Assembly (NCBI RefSeq): GCF_037126465.1
Contig: NC_088206.1
Location: 15,418,702-15,482,701, forward strand
DNA: 64,000 nt
Direction: 5' to 3'
From: Ornithodoros turicata
Taxonomy: Eukaryota > Arthropoda > Arachnida > Ixodida > Argasidae
Part shown: positions 34,677 through 46,119 of the stretch, piece after piece
Layout: every line of letters starts with the position of its first letter
Position numbering within the stretch: the first letter of the stretch is position 1
Notes under the pieces: generated by a model
The model's input: only the letters and a program-made list of their open reading frames with translations
What the model was told of the DNA's origin: nothing
Database searches by the model: none
Made by a program: the position numbers and the translations under genes

Positions 34677-34798
34677 TTTTTATTATTATTCCGTGTTACT
34701 GCCGCGAAGCGACTGTGGCTATATGAGCGGCGTAGCAGATGTGGACAGATGGAGAGAGGACAGCAGGAAGGAGTGGGGGACGGGGGAGGGGGGGTTGA
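34677..34798 (-). mobile_element. SINE 3' end, 5'-truncated
   Basis: On the minus strand: CCACTCCTTCCTGCTGTCCT, CTCTCCATCTGTCCACATCT, GCCACAGTCGCTTCGCGGC and a terminal AACACGGAATAATAATAAAA. It matches the 3' part of the full copy at 37592-37876. Confidence 0.75.
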
Positions 34799-35388
34799 CC
34801 AGAACTGGAAGCTCAGAATAGCTCTGGTGTCCGTGACCACGTTACGAGAGGAGGACAACTTCTATAATGTTTTTGTTTTATTTTTCGTTGTTCTATAATG
34901 TTTGTGTTTCTTCGCGTTTAGAAACCACGTTACTCAACCAACACGCTTTACATCTTCTCGAACTTCTATATATTACTACATTTTTATGGCGAGCCCTGGA
35001 GGCTGTGAGAGCCTTAACGTTTTGTAGAGAATATGTATATGTATGCAAATCACGAAATTCCTTATCTCGAACGAACTGAAAGGACAAGATATTCATCTCT
35101 TTCTACAGTGTGCTAGTCCTGTTAATTAGAGGATAATGGCACTAGTTATACACCGAGAGCAAAAAAAGAAAGAAAAGCTAGTTTGCGGCACAGGGTATAC
35201 AACGACCATCCCCAAGGCCGTAATTGGATCATTATCTCTCTCGAGATATTGGGTCACGTATCACGTGCGTCGCACAGGTCAGATGAGGTCTTTTTTTTTT
35301 AACAGTTCTTCACACGCCAGTTCCAAAGTAATAACTCTTTCAATTTGTTCATATTTGCTTTATATATGATTTCAATTTTTGGCATTCT
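34799..35388. other. Unrecognised DNA
   Basis: TTCTATAATGTTTTTGTTTT and TTCTATAATGTTTGTGTTTC occur in close succession near 34860-34910. No gene recognised. Confidence 0.35.
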
Positions 35389-35616
35389 ACAGCGAGACCG
35401 GGAGGTGTCCCGGTTTCGAATCCCGACGCCGGCTGTGCTGTCTGGATGTTTTTTTCTGAGTTTTCCTCAGACGATTTAAGACAAATGTCGGCACACGTCC
35501 CTGTGAAGTCGGCCCAGGACGCACGATTTCCCCCACTCCTCTGCGATGTAGTCGTGACGTTGCCCACGTGAGCGTGTCCGACTACGGCAAGCTGATCCAT
35601 TAAAAATTAAATTAAA
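35389..35616 (+). mobile_element. tRNA-derived SINE, head truncated
   Basis: A modified B box (GGTTTCGAATCCC, one extra T) is followed by GCCGGCTGTGCTGTCTGG, TTTTCCTCAGACGATTTAAG, GTCGGCCCAGGACGCA and GTCGTGACGTTGCCCACG. The tail is AT-rich (AAATTAAATTAAAC) and runs into (TA)n. Confidence 0.8.
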
Positions 35617-35691
35617 CATTATATATATATACATATGTATATATATATATATATTAGAAGCTTAGGAGGGCGGTTGACCACGAGAATGAAA

Positions 35692-35985
35692 TAAGCAGGA
35701 AAAATCAGAAGACGACAAAGAGCTTACAGGAAAACACAAAGGGGAGTTTATTAACACATATAGGGATAGGGGTCGACGTTTCGGCAGTCAGCACACAAGC
35801 TTTATATATGGGAGAGGGTATAACCCTCTCCCATATATATAAAGCTTGTTCTTGTCACCAAACCCCAGTCCCGTCGAAGGCAGCGCTGACTGCCGAAACG
35901 TCGACCCCTATCCCTATATGTGTTAATAAACTCCCCTTTGTGTTTTCCTGTAAGCTCTTTGTCGTCTTCTGATTTTTCCTGCTTA
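35692..35985. repeat. Perfect 101-bp palindrome with inner hairpin, Penelope-like sequence
   Basis: Arms 35692-35792 and 35885-35985 are exact reverse complements in my reading. The 92-bp spacer holds a second hairpin, with CAAGCTTTATATAT and GGGAGAGGGT arms around a tiny loop (about 35797-35848). (TA)n runs lie on both outer sides. The arm includes GCCGAAACGTCGACC, which is the 3' half of a hammerhead-like motif, so two opposed partial Penelope-like terminal repeats may have been joined here. Confidence 0.9.
35871..35902 (+). ncRNA. Degenerate hammerhead ribozyme-like motif
   Basis: CCGTCGA-A, stem II GGCAG / CTGCC (35879-35883 and 35890-35894) with a 6-nt loop, then GAAAC (35895-35899) and GTC (35900-35902). 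The hammerhead core expects CTGANGA, stem II, GAAA and an NUH cleavage triplet. Stem II, GAAA and GUC fit, but the first box reads CCGTCGA instead of CTGACGA, so activity is unlikely. Penelope-like elements are known to carry hammerheads in their terminal repeats. Confidence 0.45.
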
Positions 35986-36002
35986 TATATATATATATAT
36001 GC

Positions 36003-36235
36003 TGGAAGAAAGGGTTCGGGCGACCGCGAAACTAAATAGGTACTAACAAAATCTGAGGCAGACAACGACGATATAGGAAGTAGGAAAAGGGGGAGTTATT
36101 TATTGACTAGTGGAAAATTAAGGGGGAAGTCAACGTTGCCACGGAAGCTCCGCCTTCGTCAGGACGGAAGAATGAGAAATGACACTTGGACTTGGAGACA
36201 CAATCGGGGGGTCCCGCCACCTATATATTATATAT
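36003..36235 (-). mobile_element. Penelope-like element terminal-repeat fragment
   Basis: Read on the minus strand: CCTGACGAAGGCGGAGCTTC, CGTGGCAACGTTGAC, then AATAAATAACTCCCCCTTTT. This echoes the 35692-35985 sequence (CGAAACGTCGAC then TTAATAAACTCCCCTTTGTG) and is bounded on both sides by (TA)n. The shared order of hammerhead-like core and AATAAA/CTCCCC block suggests one family of pLTRs. No reverse transcriptase or GIY-YIG domain is present. Confidence 0.5.
36132..36162 (-). ncRNA. Second decayed hammerhead-like motif
   Basis: Minus strand: CTGACGA (intact first box), A, GGCGGA-GCT-TCCGTG stem II with its closing pair lost, then GCAAC and GTT. GAAA has become GCAA, so it is predicted inactive. 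A C instead of G at the base of stem II and an A in GCAA would restore the consensus layout. Confidence 0.45.
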
Positions 36236-36240
36236 ATATA

Positions 36241-37539
36241 AGCCCTTTGCTTGACGGCACTTTATATCGCAAGAATTATCGCCCTGACGGCAACCGCTGG
36301 CTCCTCGTTGTTCCATGTACCTTGCAAGGCCACATTATTCGCAGTTGCCACGACGATCCTACTGCCGGGCACCTGGGCTTTCTCAAGACTTACACTCGCG
36401 TCGCTGACCGTTTCTTCTGGAAAGGCATGTATCAGTCTGTTTGGAAACACGTCCGAGCTTGTGTCCCCTGCCAACATCGTAAGCGGCCGCCAGGTCTTCC
36501 CGCAGGGCTTCTTCAACCGCTTCCTCCACCAGAGAAGCCTTTCGACCGCCTCGGGATTGATTTCCTCGGACCCTTCCCGCCCTCAGCGTCTGGTAACCGC
36601 TGGATAATCGTCGCCGTGGATCACATGACCCGCTATGTAGAAACACAAGCCGTTCCCACTAATAGTGCGGACGCAGTGACGACCTTCCTTCTCCACAACA
36701 TAGTGCTTCGCCATGGTGCTCCTCGTACGTTGCTCAGCGATCGTGGCACTCCTTTCCTTTCTGCTGTCGTCAGCGCACTGCTTCGAGCCTGCGGCACCGT
36801 CCACGCCCTCACCACCTCATATCATCCGCAAACCAATGGCCTGACCGAGCGTTTCAACCGCACCCTTGGCGACATGCTTTCGATATACGTCTCCTGTGAC
36901 CACACCAATTGGGATGTCGTCCTCCCTTTCGTCACCTTCGCCTATAATACTGCTCGTCAGCGTACCACTGCATACAGCCCTTATTACCTTCTGTACTCCC
37001 GTGCTCCGACCACAATCTTGGACACTCTTTTTCCTTGCCCCCCGCACTCTGATGACCCAGACGTGGTTCTCGACGCGGCCGCCCATGCCGAGGAGACTCG
37101 GCAACTCGCGCGTTTGCGTACCTTCGAGAATCAGGACACAGAGCGCTTTCGGTACGACGAACGCCATCGGCAAGTCCGCTACGAAGTCGGCGACGAAGTC
37201 CTTCTATGGACTCCGCTTCGTGTACCCGGCCGCTCATCGAAGCTTATGAAGCGCTATGTTGGCCCATACCGTGTCACTCGAAAGCTTTCACCCCTCAACT
37301 ATGAAGTGACGCCCCTTACCCCACCACCTGATCGTCGATCCCGTGGCACCGAAGTCGTCCATGTCATGCGGATGAAGCCTTTCGTCACTCTCCCTGGCCA
37401 CACACCCGAGACCACGGCTTCACAGTCCACCGCTCCCGACATCACCGGGCTTCCGTCCTCCGAGGGGGGGCAATGTAGTGAAGATAACGACACGTCAGGT
37501 GACGACGATGACTCGCGCCACTCCCGCGCGGCTGTCTGA
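36241..37539 (+). pseudogene. Ty3/gypsy integrase (pol C-terminal fragment)
   Basis: An uninterrupted frame of about 430 codons encodes a retrotransposon integrase, which would insert element cDNA into the nuclear genome. Zinc-binding HHCC: H at 36349, H at 36370, C at 36460, C at 36469 (H-x6-H-x29-C-x2-C). Catalytic DDE: D of GIDFLGPF at 36559, D of LLSDRGTPF at 36739 and E of NGLTERFNRTL at 36847, with 35 residues between the second D and E. A GPY/F module (KRYVGPYRV) is near 37250-37276. The frame ends at 37537-37539, inside the LTR. No chromodomain and no env follow. The reading frame is intact, so this copy may be young, but with no start or upstream pol it cannot act alone. Confidence 0.93.
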
Positions 37540-37587
37540 ATAAACCTATTCCTACGGTCACGCCTACCTGCGCTCTTCCGCTCTACA
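37474..37587 (+). repeat. 3' LTR of the gypsy element (114 bp)
   Basis: Begins TGTAGTG directly after a purine-rich tract (GAGGGGGGGCAA, the likely polypurine primer) and ends CTACA, giving TGTAG/CTACA inverted ends. It contains AATAAA near 37540. It is short for an LTR. No second copy is in the window to confirm the bounds. Confidence 0.7.
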
Positions 37588-37591
37588 ATAT

Positions 37592-37876
37592 ATATATTAA
37601 TTCTGTGTTAGCGCCGCGAAGCAACTGTGGCTAAGAGCGGCGTACAGATGTCGACAGATGGATAGAGGACAGCAGGAAGGAGTGGGGGACGAGGGGGGTT
37701 ATTATGCGTCCTGGCCGACTTCAGGGGGAACTGTGCCGTCATTCGTCTGGAAAGTCTTCGGAAAACCCAGGGAAAACCTCAGACAGCACAGCCGGCGGTA
37801 GGATTCGAACCCACCACCTCCCAGTCTTCAGCGCGCTGGTAATGCCGCTGGTAATGCTGGTAATGCCCATGCCGCT
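37592..37876 (-). mobile_element. tRNA-derived SINE, near full length
   Basis: On the minus strand: GGTGGGTTCGAATCCTACCG (B box), GCCGGCTGTGCTGTCTGAG, CCCTGGGTTTTCC, CGGCACAGTTCCCCCTGAAG, GTCGGCCAGGACGCA, then CCACTCCTTCCTGCTGTCCT and GCTTCGCGGCGCTAACAC, ending in AATTAATATATATA. It joins the B-box half seen at 10325 and 52850 to the 3' half seen at 34677 and 55526. The A-box side is damaged by GCTGGTAAT repeats. Confidence 0.85.
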
Positions 37877-39099
37877 GGTAATTAAACATTATAATCAAAT
37901 TAGATTAGTATAATTAAATTAAATGAGCAGTTCAGATTTAAATGTAAGTTTCGTCAGTCAACAACAAACACATATATGTATAGTGACGATGAGTGCAGAA
38001 ATTTGCCACTTTATTTTTCCTCACTCCCACTCCCACTCACCAAGGCACACTGGTTAGTACGAGATATGAAGGAGAAAATACGAAACATTTCCCCAAAGCA
38101 GAATTTTGAACACCCACATCAAGGGCTGCTGACGAGGCGCTGCTTATAAAAATGCCACATTCTGTCTCCCTGTACTCGCGCCTAAAATCTCCCTCCCATC
38201 CTAATTCGCATGCAAGAGTAGCTGCAGCGTAAAACGTGCAGCTCCTACATTTTGATACTGCGAGGCAGTGGAGCAAACGGCCAATTTTAGAACGCTCCTC
38301 CGTTTCGCATTTCGTTTTTCATGAGTCTCTACGGCAGTAACTGAGTTTGTAGTGGCTGCACACGAATCCACTTGTGCGATGCATCTCAAACACGAATTGC
38401 GGGGGCATCAAATAAGCCAGTGATGACGTCGCAGAGAACGAAATGACACTGTGTAGGAAGAGGAATGACCAGAGTTAACCAGACGATCAGTGCAGATAAC
38501 GTTGTCGTAGTCGCACAGGCGCGAAAATAAACACTGAAGGTTTCGTGCACAACGCGAGAAATTCGCTTATATTCGTATGCGTTTCTGTTTCTATAGGTAA
38601 AGGTATAGTAAGGAACACATGGCAAAATTGTGACTACTATAATAACAGTCATTCGCGAGTGCTTTTCTTATCATATCACGTAAATTTGGTAATTACGTCA
38701 CGTCGTTGCTGTATCTGGCCTAAGAACGTCATTACCGATACTTCTCTCCCTGTATTTCACCTCCGAAGGTCAGTACATTGAAAGAGACGGGTGGTACCTG
38801 TACACGGCCGTGTTCGTGCATACAAATTGTTATTTTTCTCGAATATGTGCGAAATAGATGTATAGTCTGCTTGTATATTCGCTCCGAGATCGAACGGTGT
38901 CGGCGCGCTGCGGGGAATGGAGAACTACCGTAGTGTGGGCGCGTCGTCTGCTTTTACACGTTTATTCCGCATTCAGTGCATAGGTGGAGCACTGGGGAAC
39001 CGAAGGGTATCGTACCATCGCGGCACAAGTGATCTTCTTGTGAATATGCACAAGAATTACGGAAGAGAACCATCAACTCCGAACATCGGCCCACGTGTT
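37877..39099. other. Unrecognised DNA
   Basis: A GCCGCTGGTAAT/GCTGGTAATG short repeat at 37850-37880, then AT-rich DNA and nothing I can name. Confidence 0.4.
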
Positions 39100-39220
39100 A
39101 TCCACACTAGAATGGTGACAGTATCGCCCCCTATAGGTCCATCTCGGAGCGATACGCGAACTTGGCCTGAATGTGACTTCATATCATCGTTATTTATGTA
39201 GTTGTTGTTGTTGTTGCACA
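39100..39220 (+). mobile_element. Retroelement 3' tail with (GTT)n
   Basis: CCCCCTATAGGTCCATCTCG then CATATCATCGTTATTTATGT, AG and (GTT)n-GCAC. Same tail type as 9067-9147. Confidence 0.5.
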
Positions 39221-39639
39221 ATTCAAGTTGAGGATCGGACACTGCGATACAAAAAGCTCTTGCTCCAACTGCGGCGTCGTAGCGAACACATACCGAGGTA
39301 TACACGAAATGGAAAGGCGGATGCTTCGTGTGCATTTGACTCGATATCGACAGGAAGCACTTCGACATGGCGGAAATCAATGAGCACTTGCCAGAGGCCT
39401 GTTCAACATCGTCAAGATCTTCAAATGTTAATGGAGTTCTGGCTTGCTCCAGACGCTTTATAGTGTTAGGCTGCGTTCCCCAGTGACTGTCGACGCTCTA
39501 TTCGGGGCCCGTTCATTTCATCCTCGTTGTGTTCCGTATTGCACAGTCACACGAGGACCTCTCAATTCTTCTGTGAAGTACTTAACTCATTTCTATACTT
39601 CATTCACATGCCACTCATCTAATATTGTACACGTGTAAT

Positions 39640-39712
39640 GGAGTTAACAGGGTACTGCAACTGAGCGGCGAAACACCTCGTGTCATCGTCGTCTTTTGTT
39701 GTTGTTGTTTTC
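39640..39712 (+). mobile_element. Retroelement 3' tail with (GTT)n
   Basis: GCGGCGAAACACCTCGTGTC, ATCGTCGTC and (TTG)n. It shares the CGAAACACCTC block with copies at 51300 and 59710. Confidence 0.5.
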
Positions 39713-40039
39713 CTTTCTAAGCATGTGACAGCCTATAGAGGAAACGACAAAAAGAACTTGCGCCTCACAATGCATTTTCAAGGAAGTCCCCTGCAGTTCA
39801 ACGCACAGCTAGCGTTAAGCATAATATTCTCACAATCGCTTGCCAACGTCGGATGCCGCCCCTACATTTACATGCATACGGGTGGCATCGAAAAGAAAGG
39901 AAAGCAACAACAACAGAGGCCCTTATACATGATAAAGTATTGTCTGATGACGATTACGGGAAAACAACAGGTGTGATGTTGGGGTCGGGGTCCCCTTTAT
40001 GTTCTTTAATCCTGACGATGCTGCCCTGCTCACGTCTCT

Positions 40040-40168
40040 CGTCCCCTCATTGTCATTTTACATCTCATGCAGTCCCGTCGGCATTGGGGTAGTGGGCCAC
40101 AACCCAGGTGGCGAATTTCCCCATTCATTATCATCAGTGTTTTTGTTGTTGTTGTTGTTGTTATTGAT
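40040..40168 (+). mobile_element. Second-type retroelement tail with (GTT)n
   Basis: GGCATTGGGGTAGTGGGCC, GGTGGCGAATTTCCCCATTC and ATTATCATCAG, then (GTT)n. It matches 51845-51985 (AATGGGGTAG, GAAACTCCCCATTCATCGTC, GTTGTT). Confidence 0.55.
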
Positions 40169-40319
40169 GGTCCCGTTTGACAACTTATGCCTGAACAGCC
40201 CGTTGCACATTGCTCTCGAGTGCAACGTAGACGAGCTCGGGCAGACATCTATATTCTGCTGGAGGAACCATGAATTCATGTTTACGAAAAGTGATGTGTC
40301 CTTACGAACTGTTTTCGTC

Positions 40320-42869
40320 TCCCTATGAAAGGATTAAGCTAAGTTTAAATAGAATTTCAGATAACAGAAGCAAACCTATATTTCGTGCACAAGAACCTCC
40401 GCAAAATAAACCCGCGAGGGATTGAAAAGCTTTGCGAGAGTCTCGCCTAACACGCGCGGATACTGTTGCTACTGTTGAACACCGCAGGAAATAGATCTCT
40501 TAAAATCTGCATATACATCCTTTAGTTCAGATAAAGGTGAAAAAATAGTTAGACAAGTAAACATACAACAAAGCGGCGAAAGATGATGACACGATTCATT
40601 TTTTAACGGAATGTTATTCGTCTAATGTTACTCGTGTAAAGTCAACAAACGTTATTCCCAGCATCAGCGTCTTATACCGATTCATAGTGCAGTCATCGTT
40701 ATTTCAGTCCATTAAAGCGCATTTTCATTTTTTTGTGTGTGTGATACAGTATCCGGGGTTCAACTTTTCACTGTTATTTGTGAGCATACACATCTAACGG
40801 GATGCAAAAAGAAAAAGAAAAACACAACGAGGGAATGGGAGCTCGTTGCTCATCGATGCCAGCCTAACGCCCACGTGTATACATTGACTTCTTATGAGAT
40901 GCCGATCATCCTTTCCCCAGTCTAATACTTAATACCTCGTCTGACTCCTAATGCCCTTTCCTTACATGAATGTTCCACGTATTTTCCTTTTTTTTATTTT
41001 TTATTTTTTCGCCAAACCTCGTCCTTCCTGTGATCGGTATGAAAGCGTCGCTCGGCTGCAGGGGTAGGGAGTAATGGTAATACTTTGCTTTATAATGGTA
41101 TTCAATAATATTTCTGTAATACTTTTTTTTATTTGCATTCTGTATTACGATACTCATTCTCTAATGTATCTGTGTTATTATAATATACAAAATTAATGTA
41201 TTACACGTGTTGTAATACTCTCGTAATACCTACTGAGAGGGCCCTAAGCCACCGAGCGTCCCCAGTGTATTTTGTCGCTGATTCACCCAGGCCCTTGTCC
41301 CACAAACGTGTTGTTGCTAACAAGGCACCCACTTTTCACCTCAAATACAGCGTGATCGGAGGATGACTGTCTCAAATTGTACACAAATTGCGCATATTTC
41401 CGCTTCTTCTCTCTTGATAACCCGCGGGTTGAGTATTAATTGAGTACTACTAGTATGCCTCGCGTAATACACGGATGCATTATTATTATGATACCTCGGA
41501 ATCACAATACATGCTTGTTGAAGGTTTCTGGCCAGTGTTATGTATTCTATTCTAGTGCAAGATATGACTGCCTACCGCTGATGACGCGTGATGGTAGGTG
41601 TGCTGCACATAAATTACGTAATAAATCCTTTATCCGTTCTTCTGATAACCTTGCCTGATATCTTCGTAGAATAAGGTCTCTCTAATATTTGTGACTGCGT
41701 GTACCCATTCTGCAGCGCTCCATAAGCTCGCACAATACACTCAGGACACTTCTTCGTTCGAGCACGCTTGCGGTAGCATCTGGCCATATAGTGGAAACGA
41801 GTTGAGACAATAGGCACATTTTACAAATAGTATTTTTCTTTCCTGACACGCCAACACATGTTAGTCTCCGAGTCAGTTTTGCAACATGGCGTTGCTGTCG
41901 CGTATACCGTGCGCGTCGTCCACGCAGCTGAAGAAGTCGGCCGCGCGCTCTGCACAACGCAGGTGTCCTAGAGGAGAGCCTTCGCTGAATTTCAACTGTG
42001 GGCGTACTCAAAAATTAAGCCCGCCAACGAGGAAAGCACGCTCTAATATTTGTTCGAAGCGTAATGGCAATCGGGGATGTGGAACCTTTCGGACGAGTAT
42101 GGTCAACACAAGTGACAAAAAGATAAAAACGCTGAAACTACAGTGGACTGCATTTCATGAGGTATGACAAGAATGACGAAGAAGTGATATCTATGTATAA
42201 CATACAGTTTGATCACGTGATGAGTAAGAGGAGATCTAGCTCCCTTTATCGACCTTGCAGGCATTCTCTTTCTATGTGCTTATTCCGCCAAGGGATTTGA
42301 TTTCCGGAGTTCACGTGGCTTTTCCATTTTGCATTTTTCTTTTTCGCTTCCTCTTTTTTGCCTCTTCCTCTCTTATTCACGTGGACACACCGTATGTGAA
42401 ATATATGACATTATTTTTTTATCACAGAATTTGTATAATAAAATTATGAGAGCTACATATAGATGCGGCTTTCACAGGTGGGTTATGTGGCTAGGCGGAC
42501 GTTCTGTCGGAACGCGGCGCATGTAACTACTGGACGACTAATCGCCTCAAATTGATTGATTGATTGATTGATTGAGCTTACTACAACAAAACAGATGACA
42601 AGGCGATGTCAAAAATTCGTGTTTACGTGTTGCTGGATCTGATTCTTGTCCGGTCTGCGTCGCATTTTGCTTCTTCGTTTCAGCTCCGCCTCGGCCACAG
42701 GGGTGTCTTCGTTTATATTTGTAGTTGGCATTTCTATTTTTCTTGTCTATTTTTCATGTGTACTTCCCACTTTCCATACCTTTCTACTGGTATATGTACG
42801 TCCTGTGTGTATATGGCTACCCTATAACCTGATGAAGTGCCTAACCGTCTTCTCATTAGCTTATTAATT
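40320..42869. other. Mostly unrecognised DNA
   Basis: GTAATAC-rich DNA at 41064-41230 resembles the ends of the TAACG and TAATG elements. (ATTG)n lies at 42553-42575. No gene is recognised; a TM-like frame at 42606-42867 is of low complexity. Confidence 0.4.
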
Positions 42870-43540
42870 TGATGTTTTCGTTGAAATGGGAGATGGCGGA
42901 ATTGGAGCCATTCGTTATCAAAATCCACCCTCTTTCATTTTTTTTTAAGTATCCCGAAACGGGCACGTCTACCTTGAGATATAAATCGCTAGATTTTGCT
43001 ATGCAAATGAGCCGAAACCGACACCACGCATTTCTCGAGCGCAACAAGAGCGACGGGCGTTCGCGTCGGAGGGTCACGTGTTTTGTAGCGACGAAGCTGA
43101 TTGGAGTAGGCGCTGATCTGATGACCAGATAGACCGTTTTCCGTTAGCCCTGACGTTGTCCACCTCTGTGAGGCCGACAACGGGAAATTCAAAAAGATGG
43201 TCACGTGACACATTGCGCGTGACGTATACCACGCCCTTCACGTATCGCGCGAAGAGCGCCGTGCACGTGTTTTATCACGTGCCCGTCTGGCCCCTCGTTA
43301 GCTGGTAACGCGTGCAAGCGATTAAGCACGATAAATGCGAAGGTCATGTCGTTTCTGTCCTTCCGAAGTGCGTCGTTCTGGTTTCGGCTCATTTGATCGA
43401 AATTTGGTGATGATATCTCGAAGTACGTACTCGCTTCAGGATTCTTATAAAACGAGGGTGCATTCCAATACTCACGATCATTGCCTCCAATTCTGCTGTC
43501 TCGCGTTTTCCCCAAAAGTCTAATTAAAAAGGTGATTAGT
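42870..43540. repeat. Imperfect foldback, ~300-bp arms
   Basis: 42870-43130 pairs loosely with the reverse complement of about 43230-43530. Landmarks are CAAATGAGCCGAAACC, GAGATATMAWC and CACGTGTTTT. The central part holds a SINE tail fragment (43144-43182, CCTCTGTGAGGCCGACAACG) and several CACGTG palindromes. Probably a decayed foldback element. Confidence 0.55.
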
Positions 43541-44784
43541 GAATTTTACGTAATATGTCGTTCAGTAGTTACATGCGCTTTCCAACCAGGATGTCCGCCT
43601 TGCCGCATTACCCGCATGCAGAAAGTGGCGTGAGTGCTGCTCTCACCGATAAAAAAACGCCCTGTGTATGTCACTGTCTCATCATTTTCGTACCTGATGA
43701 TTGCCCACTGCATGAAAGCTTGTCGCTAATAAACTGCAATTGCTATGTTTTTATCCTTTTATCATTCAAAGCACAATATAATTTTTTGGCTCTTTGGTCT
43801 TGTTAGTTGAGTTTGCGTGTTCCAAAGAGAGAGAGAGAGAGAGAGAAAAAAAAAAAGGGACTTCGTCACCTGATGAGTTCTGCTACTCCCAGAATAAGCG
43901 CCCTTTGGGAAAAAAGAAAATGATCATTCTCTCCCTCCTTCCTCTTCCTAGCTAGAGATATGGCTGCACGGCTGTTGTCCGAATGCCCATACACTACGCT
44001 TCTAGTTTCCTGGGAACTACCTAAAATGTTCGCGAACCTACGTAGTGCGAAAACAGCCATAGGTGTGTTGAACAACTTGAACTTGATGGCCTTTTATTTT
44101 ACCACGAGTATATACCAGCGTGAAAATAATATTTTTTAAGAGTAAATACGCGGTACCCTGCACGACTGCCTGCTCCGCGCAATATCCATTGTGACACTCT
44201 GTAGCTTCAGCGACGACAATGAAATCCGGATAACTATATAGTTCCATTCCGATGGCGAGCGTGGCGAGCGATTCATCGTGGGATACAGTGTATATCAACC
44301 AATCAGTCAATTGATTTATTCCCATAGATATAGATAGATTCCCATAGTTGTAGATACAGATAAAGAACACGAAAAAAAAAGCCTCCTACTACCGATTCGG
44401 TAGTCTCCACTCTTTGTTAGTTAACAGTAAACAGACAGCACGCCGCTTAGCTAGACCAACGCGTAGTACCATTGACGTCATACACGGGGTTTCTTCTTCA
44501 CTCACTGCCATCGTTTACATTTGCCTTTCCTCCTTTATTGCACCTGGCATCCGATTATTTTTCTTTCTCCTTTCCTTTGCGGATCACTGTAAATGTTGAT
44601 GAGCGTCGAGCCCACCGTCACCCTTGGGAACCGCGTACTTTCCGCGGAAAGTTTCTTGTTCTGTCTTGTTTGCCTTTTTATATATATATATATCTATAAA
44701 AAAAAAAAAAAAAACAGTGGCGATAGCATTGAAGAGCATTTGGCGTCTCACAGACCCGCAGGGAAGAGTGTTACGGAGCGATCG
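43541..44784. other. Unrecognised DNA with simple repeats
   Basis: (GA)n plus poly-A at 43826-43856 and (TA)n plus poly-A at 44682-44715. No gene recognised. Confidence 0.4.
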
Positions 44785-44945
44785 TTAAAGGGGCACTGAA
44801 GTGAAAAAAATTCTCCCTGCAGTATGAAAGATGCCGTTACCTTAAGGCCAACACAAAAGTAACGGGATTCACCCTTCCTTTTGTGTTGCTCTTAAAGTAA
44901 CGCCATCTTAAATTCAGTGAGGATAAGTCTTTGCACTTTCGAGAG
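44785..44945. mobile_element. TTAA-type MITE, copy 4 (internally deleted)
   Basis: TTAAAGGGGCACTGAAGTG start, then GATGCCGTTACCTTAAGGCC and ACACAAAAG, directly mirrored by CTTTTGTGTTGC, TTAAAGTAACGCCATC and GCACTTT. The central ~200 bp of copy 1 are missing, leaving a short hairpin. Confidence 0.65.
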
Positions 44946-46119
44946 CAGCGAAAGTTACAGAAACATCAATGTTTGCGTTCATCACTAACTGCTGTCTGTC
45001 TCTCTCACGGAATGCGGATCTCCGTACCGACCAGAATCAACACTGTTTGCTTTCTTTGTTTTTGTCACTTTTCTGAGTATCCGCCGTTTGCCAACATCAA
45101 TGTTGACATGACCTAGACAGCATACCCAGTTTTCTTAACTTGAGACTCGGAGATATGGCACCCACGCCATGTTTACGTCACTACCGCTCTTGCTTCCCCG
45201 GTAAAAGCATGATCAAAAAGAGCGTGACGTCATTACGAGGAAGGTAAGGTCCAGTTTACACAAAATAAGTGAAGTTTTTTGTTTGTTTTTTTTCCTAAAT
45301 AAGAGTGACAGCAAAGTTGTCTTGTGAGTTCAGTGTGAGTGCGATGTTGCAGTAGCGTGCACCGCCTTCTTGTTGACCCTCAAGATCGGTTAATACATTG
45401 GTCCTTAATGAATTAACGAAAACTGGGATAGAATACATTACGTACACGGATGGGCAGGTGAAGCCAACTTTAGGGCGATGTGTGCCTCCATAATTCTGAG
45501 AATGCAGTCTGTGGCTCCTCTTCCGGCTTGGCAATATCGAACCCAATACCGAACGTGTTTATGCACCTACAGCGGAAATAGCCGTTTGCTCAGGATGCCG
45601 CGACACGATATCGCGGCTGATATAGTAGGAAAAAAGAAACAGAGAGATATGGCTTCGGCATGTGCCGATATAGATATCTCTGTAGGACGGAAGCCGCGCT
45701 CTGGAAAGCAACAAGGGCGGGGCCGGGCAGCTGTGTCTGTGTTCGTTCGTTCGTTCGTTCGTTTCTTTCCGGGAGTGAGTGATATGTAGACCCTTAACCT
45801 TTTCCCTCACTGCTCGAGTGCGTCACTTCCTGTGTATCTCATAACGCACTTTCTGTGCTATGCGCCACGCCTACATGAAATATGAAAGCACTGTGGAAGA
45901 AACTCGCGCTATTGTTCCACCTGACGGAATACGAAGGGCTCTAGCTGCATGGCGACCTACTTCTGGTTGTTATGAATGATCTTGTCTTTCCGATTGATGA
46001 GCCAGCATATCCTCTCGTGTCAAAGAGACAGGTTCCGGTCTGCTCGAAATTATATCTGGGAAGTCAATGAACGAGAATGTTTATCGAAAGCCATTTTGGG
46101 ACGTACACTTCTAGACGTA
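44946..46119. other. Unrecognised DNA
   Basis: (GTTC)n at 45738-45763. No gene recognised. Confidence 0.4.

Larger units (their letters stand above)
36241..37587 (+). mobile_element. 5'-truncated Ty3/gypsy LTR retrotransposon
   Basis: Only the integrase end of pol and the 3' LTR remain. Gag, protease, reverse transcriptase, RNase H and the 5' LTR are missing. The left break sits in (TA)n (about 36222-36240), and the LTR end also meets (TA)n. The element lies between Penelope-like fragments and a SINE. Confidence 0.9.

Noticed and set aside
34022..34858. 278-codon minus-strand frame, the longest without a known domain
   Set aside because: It reads through a SINE 3' end, is rich in Pro, Ser, His and Thr with no domain-like pattern, and has no supporting splice or poly(A) signal.
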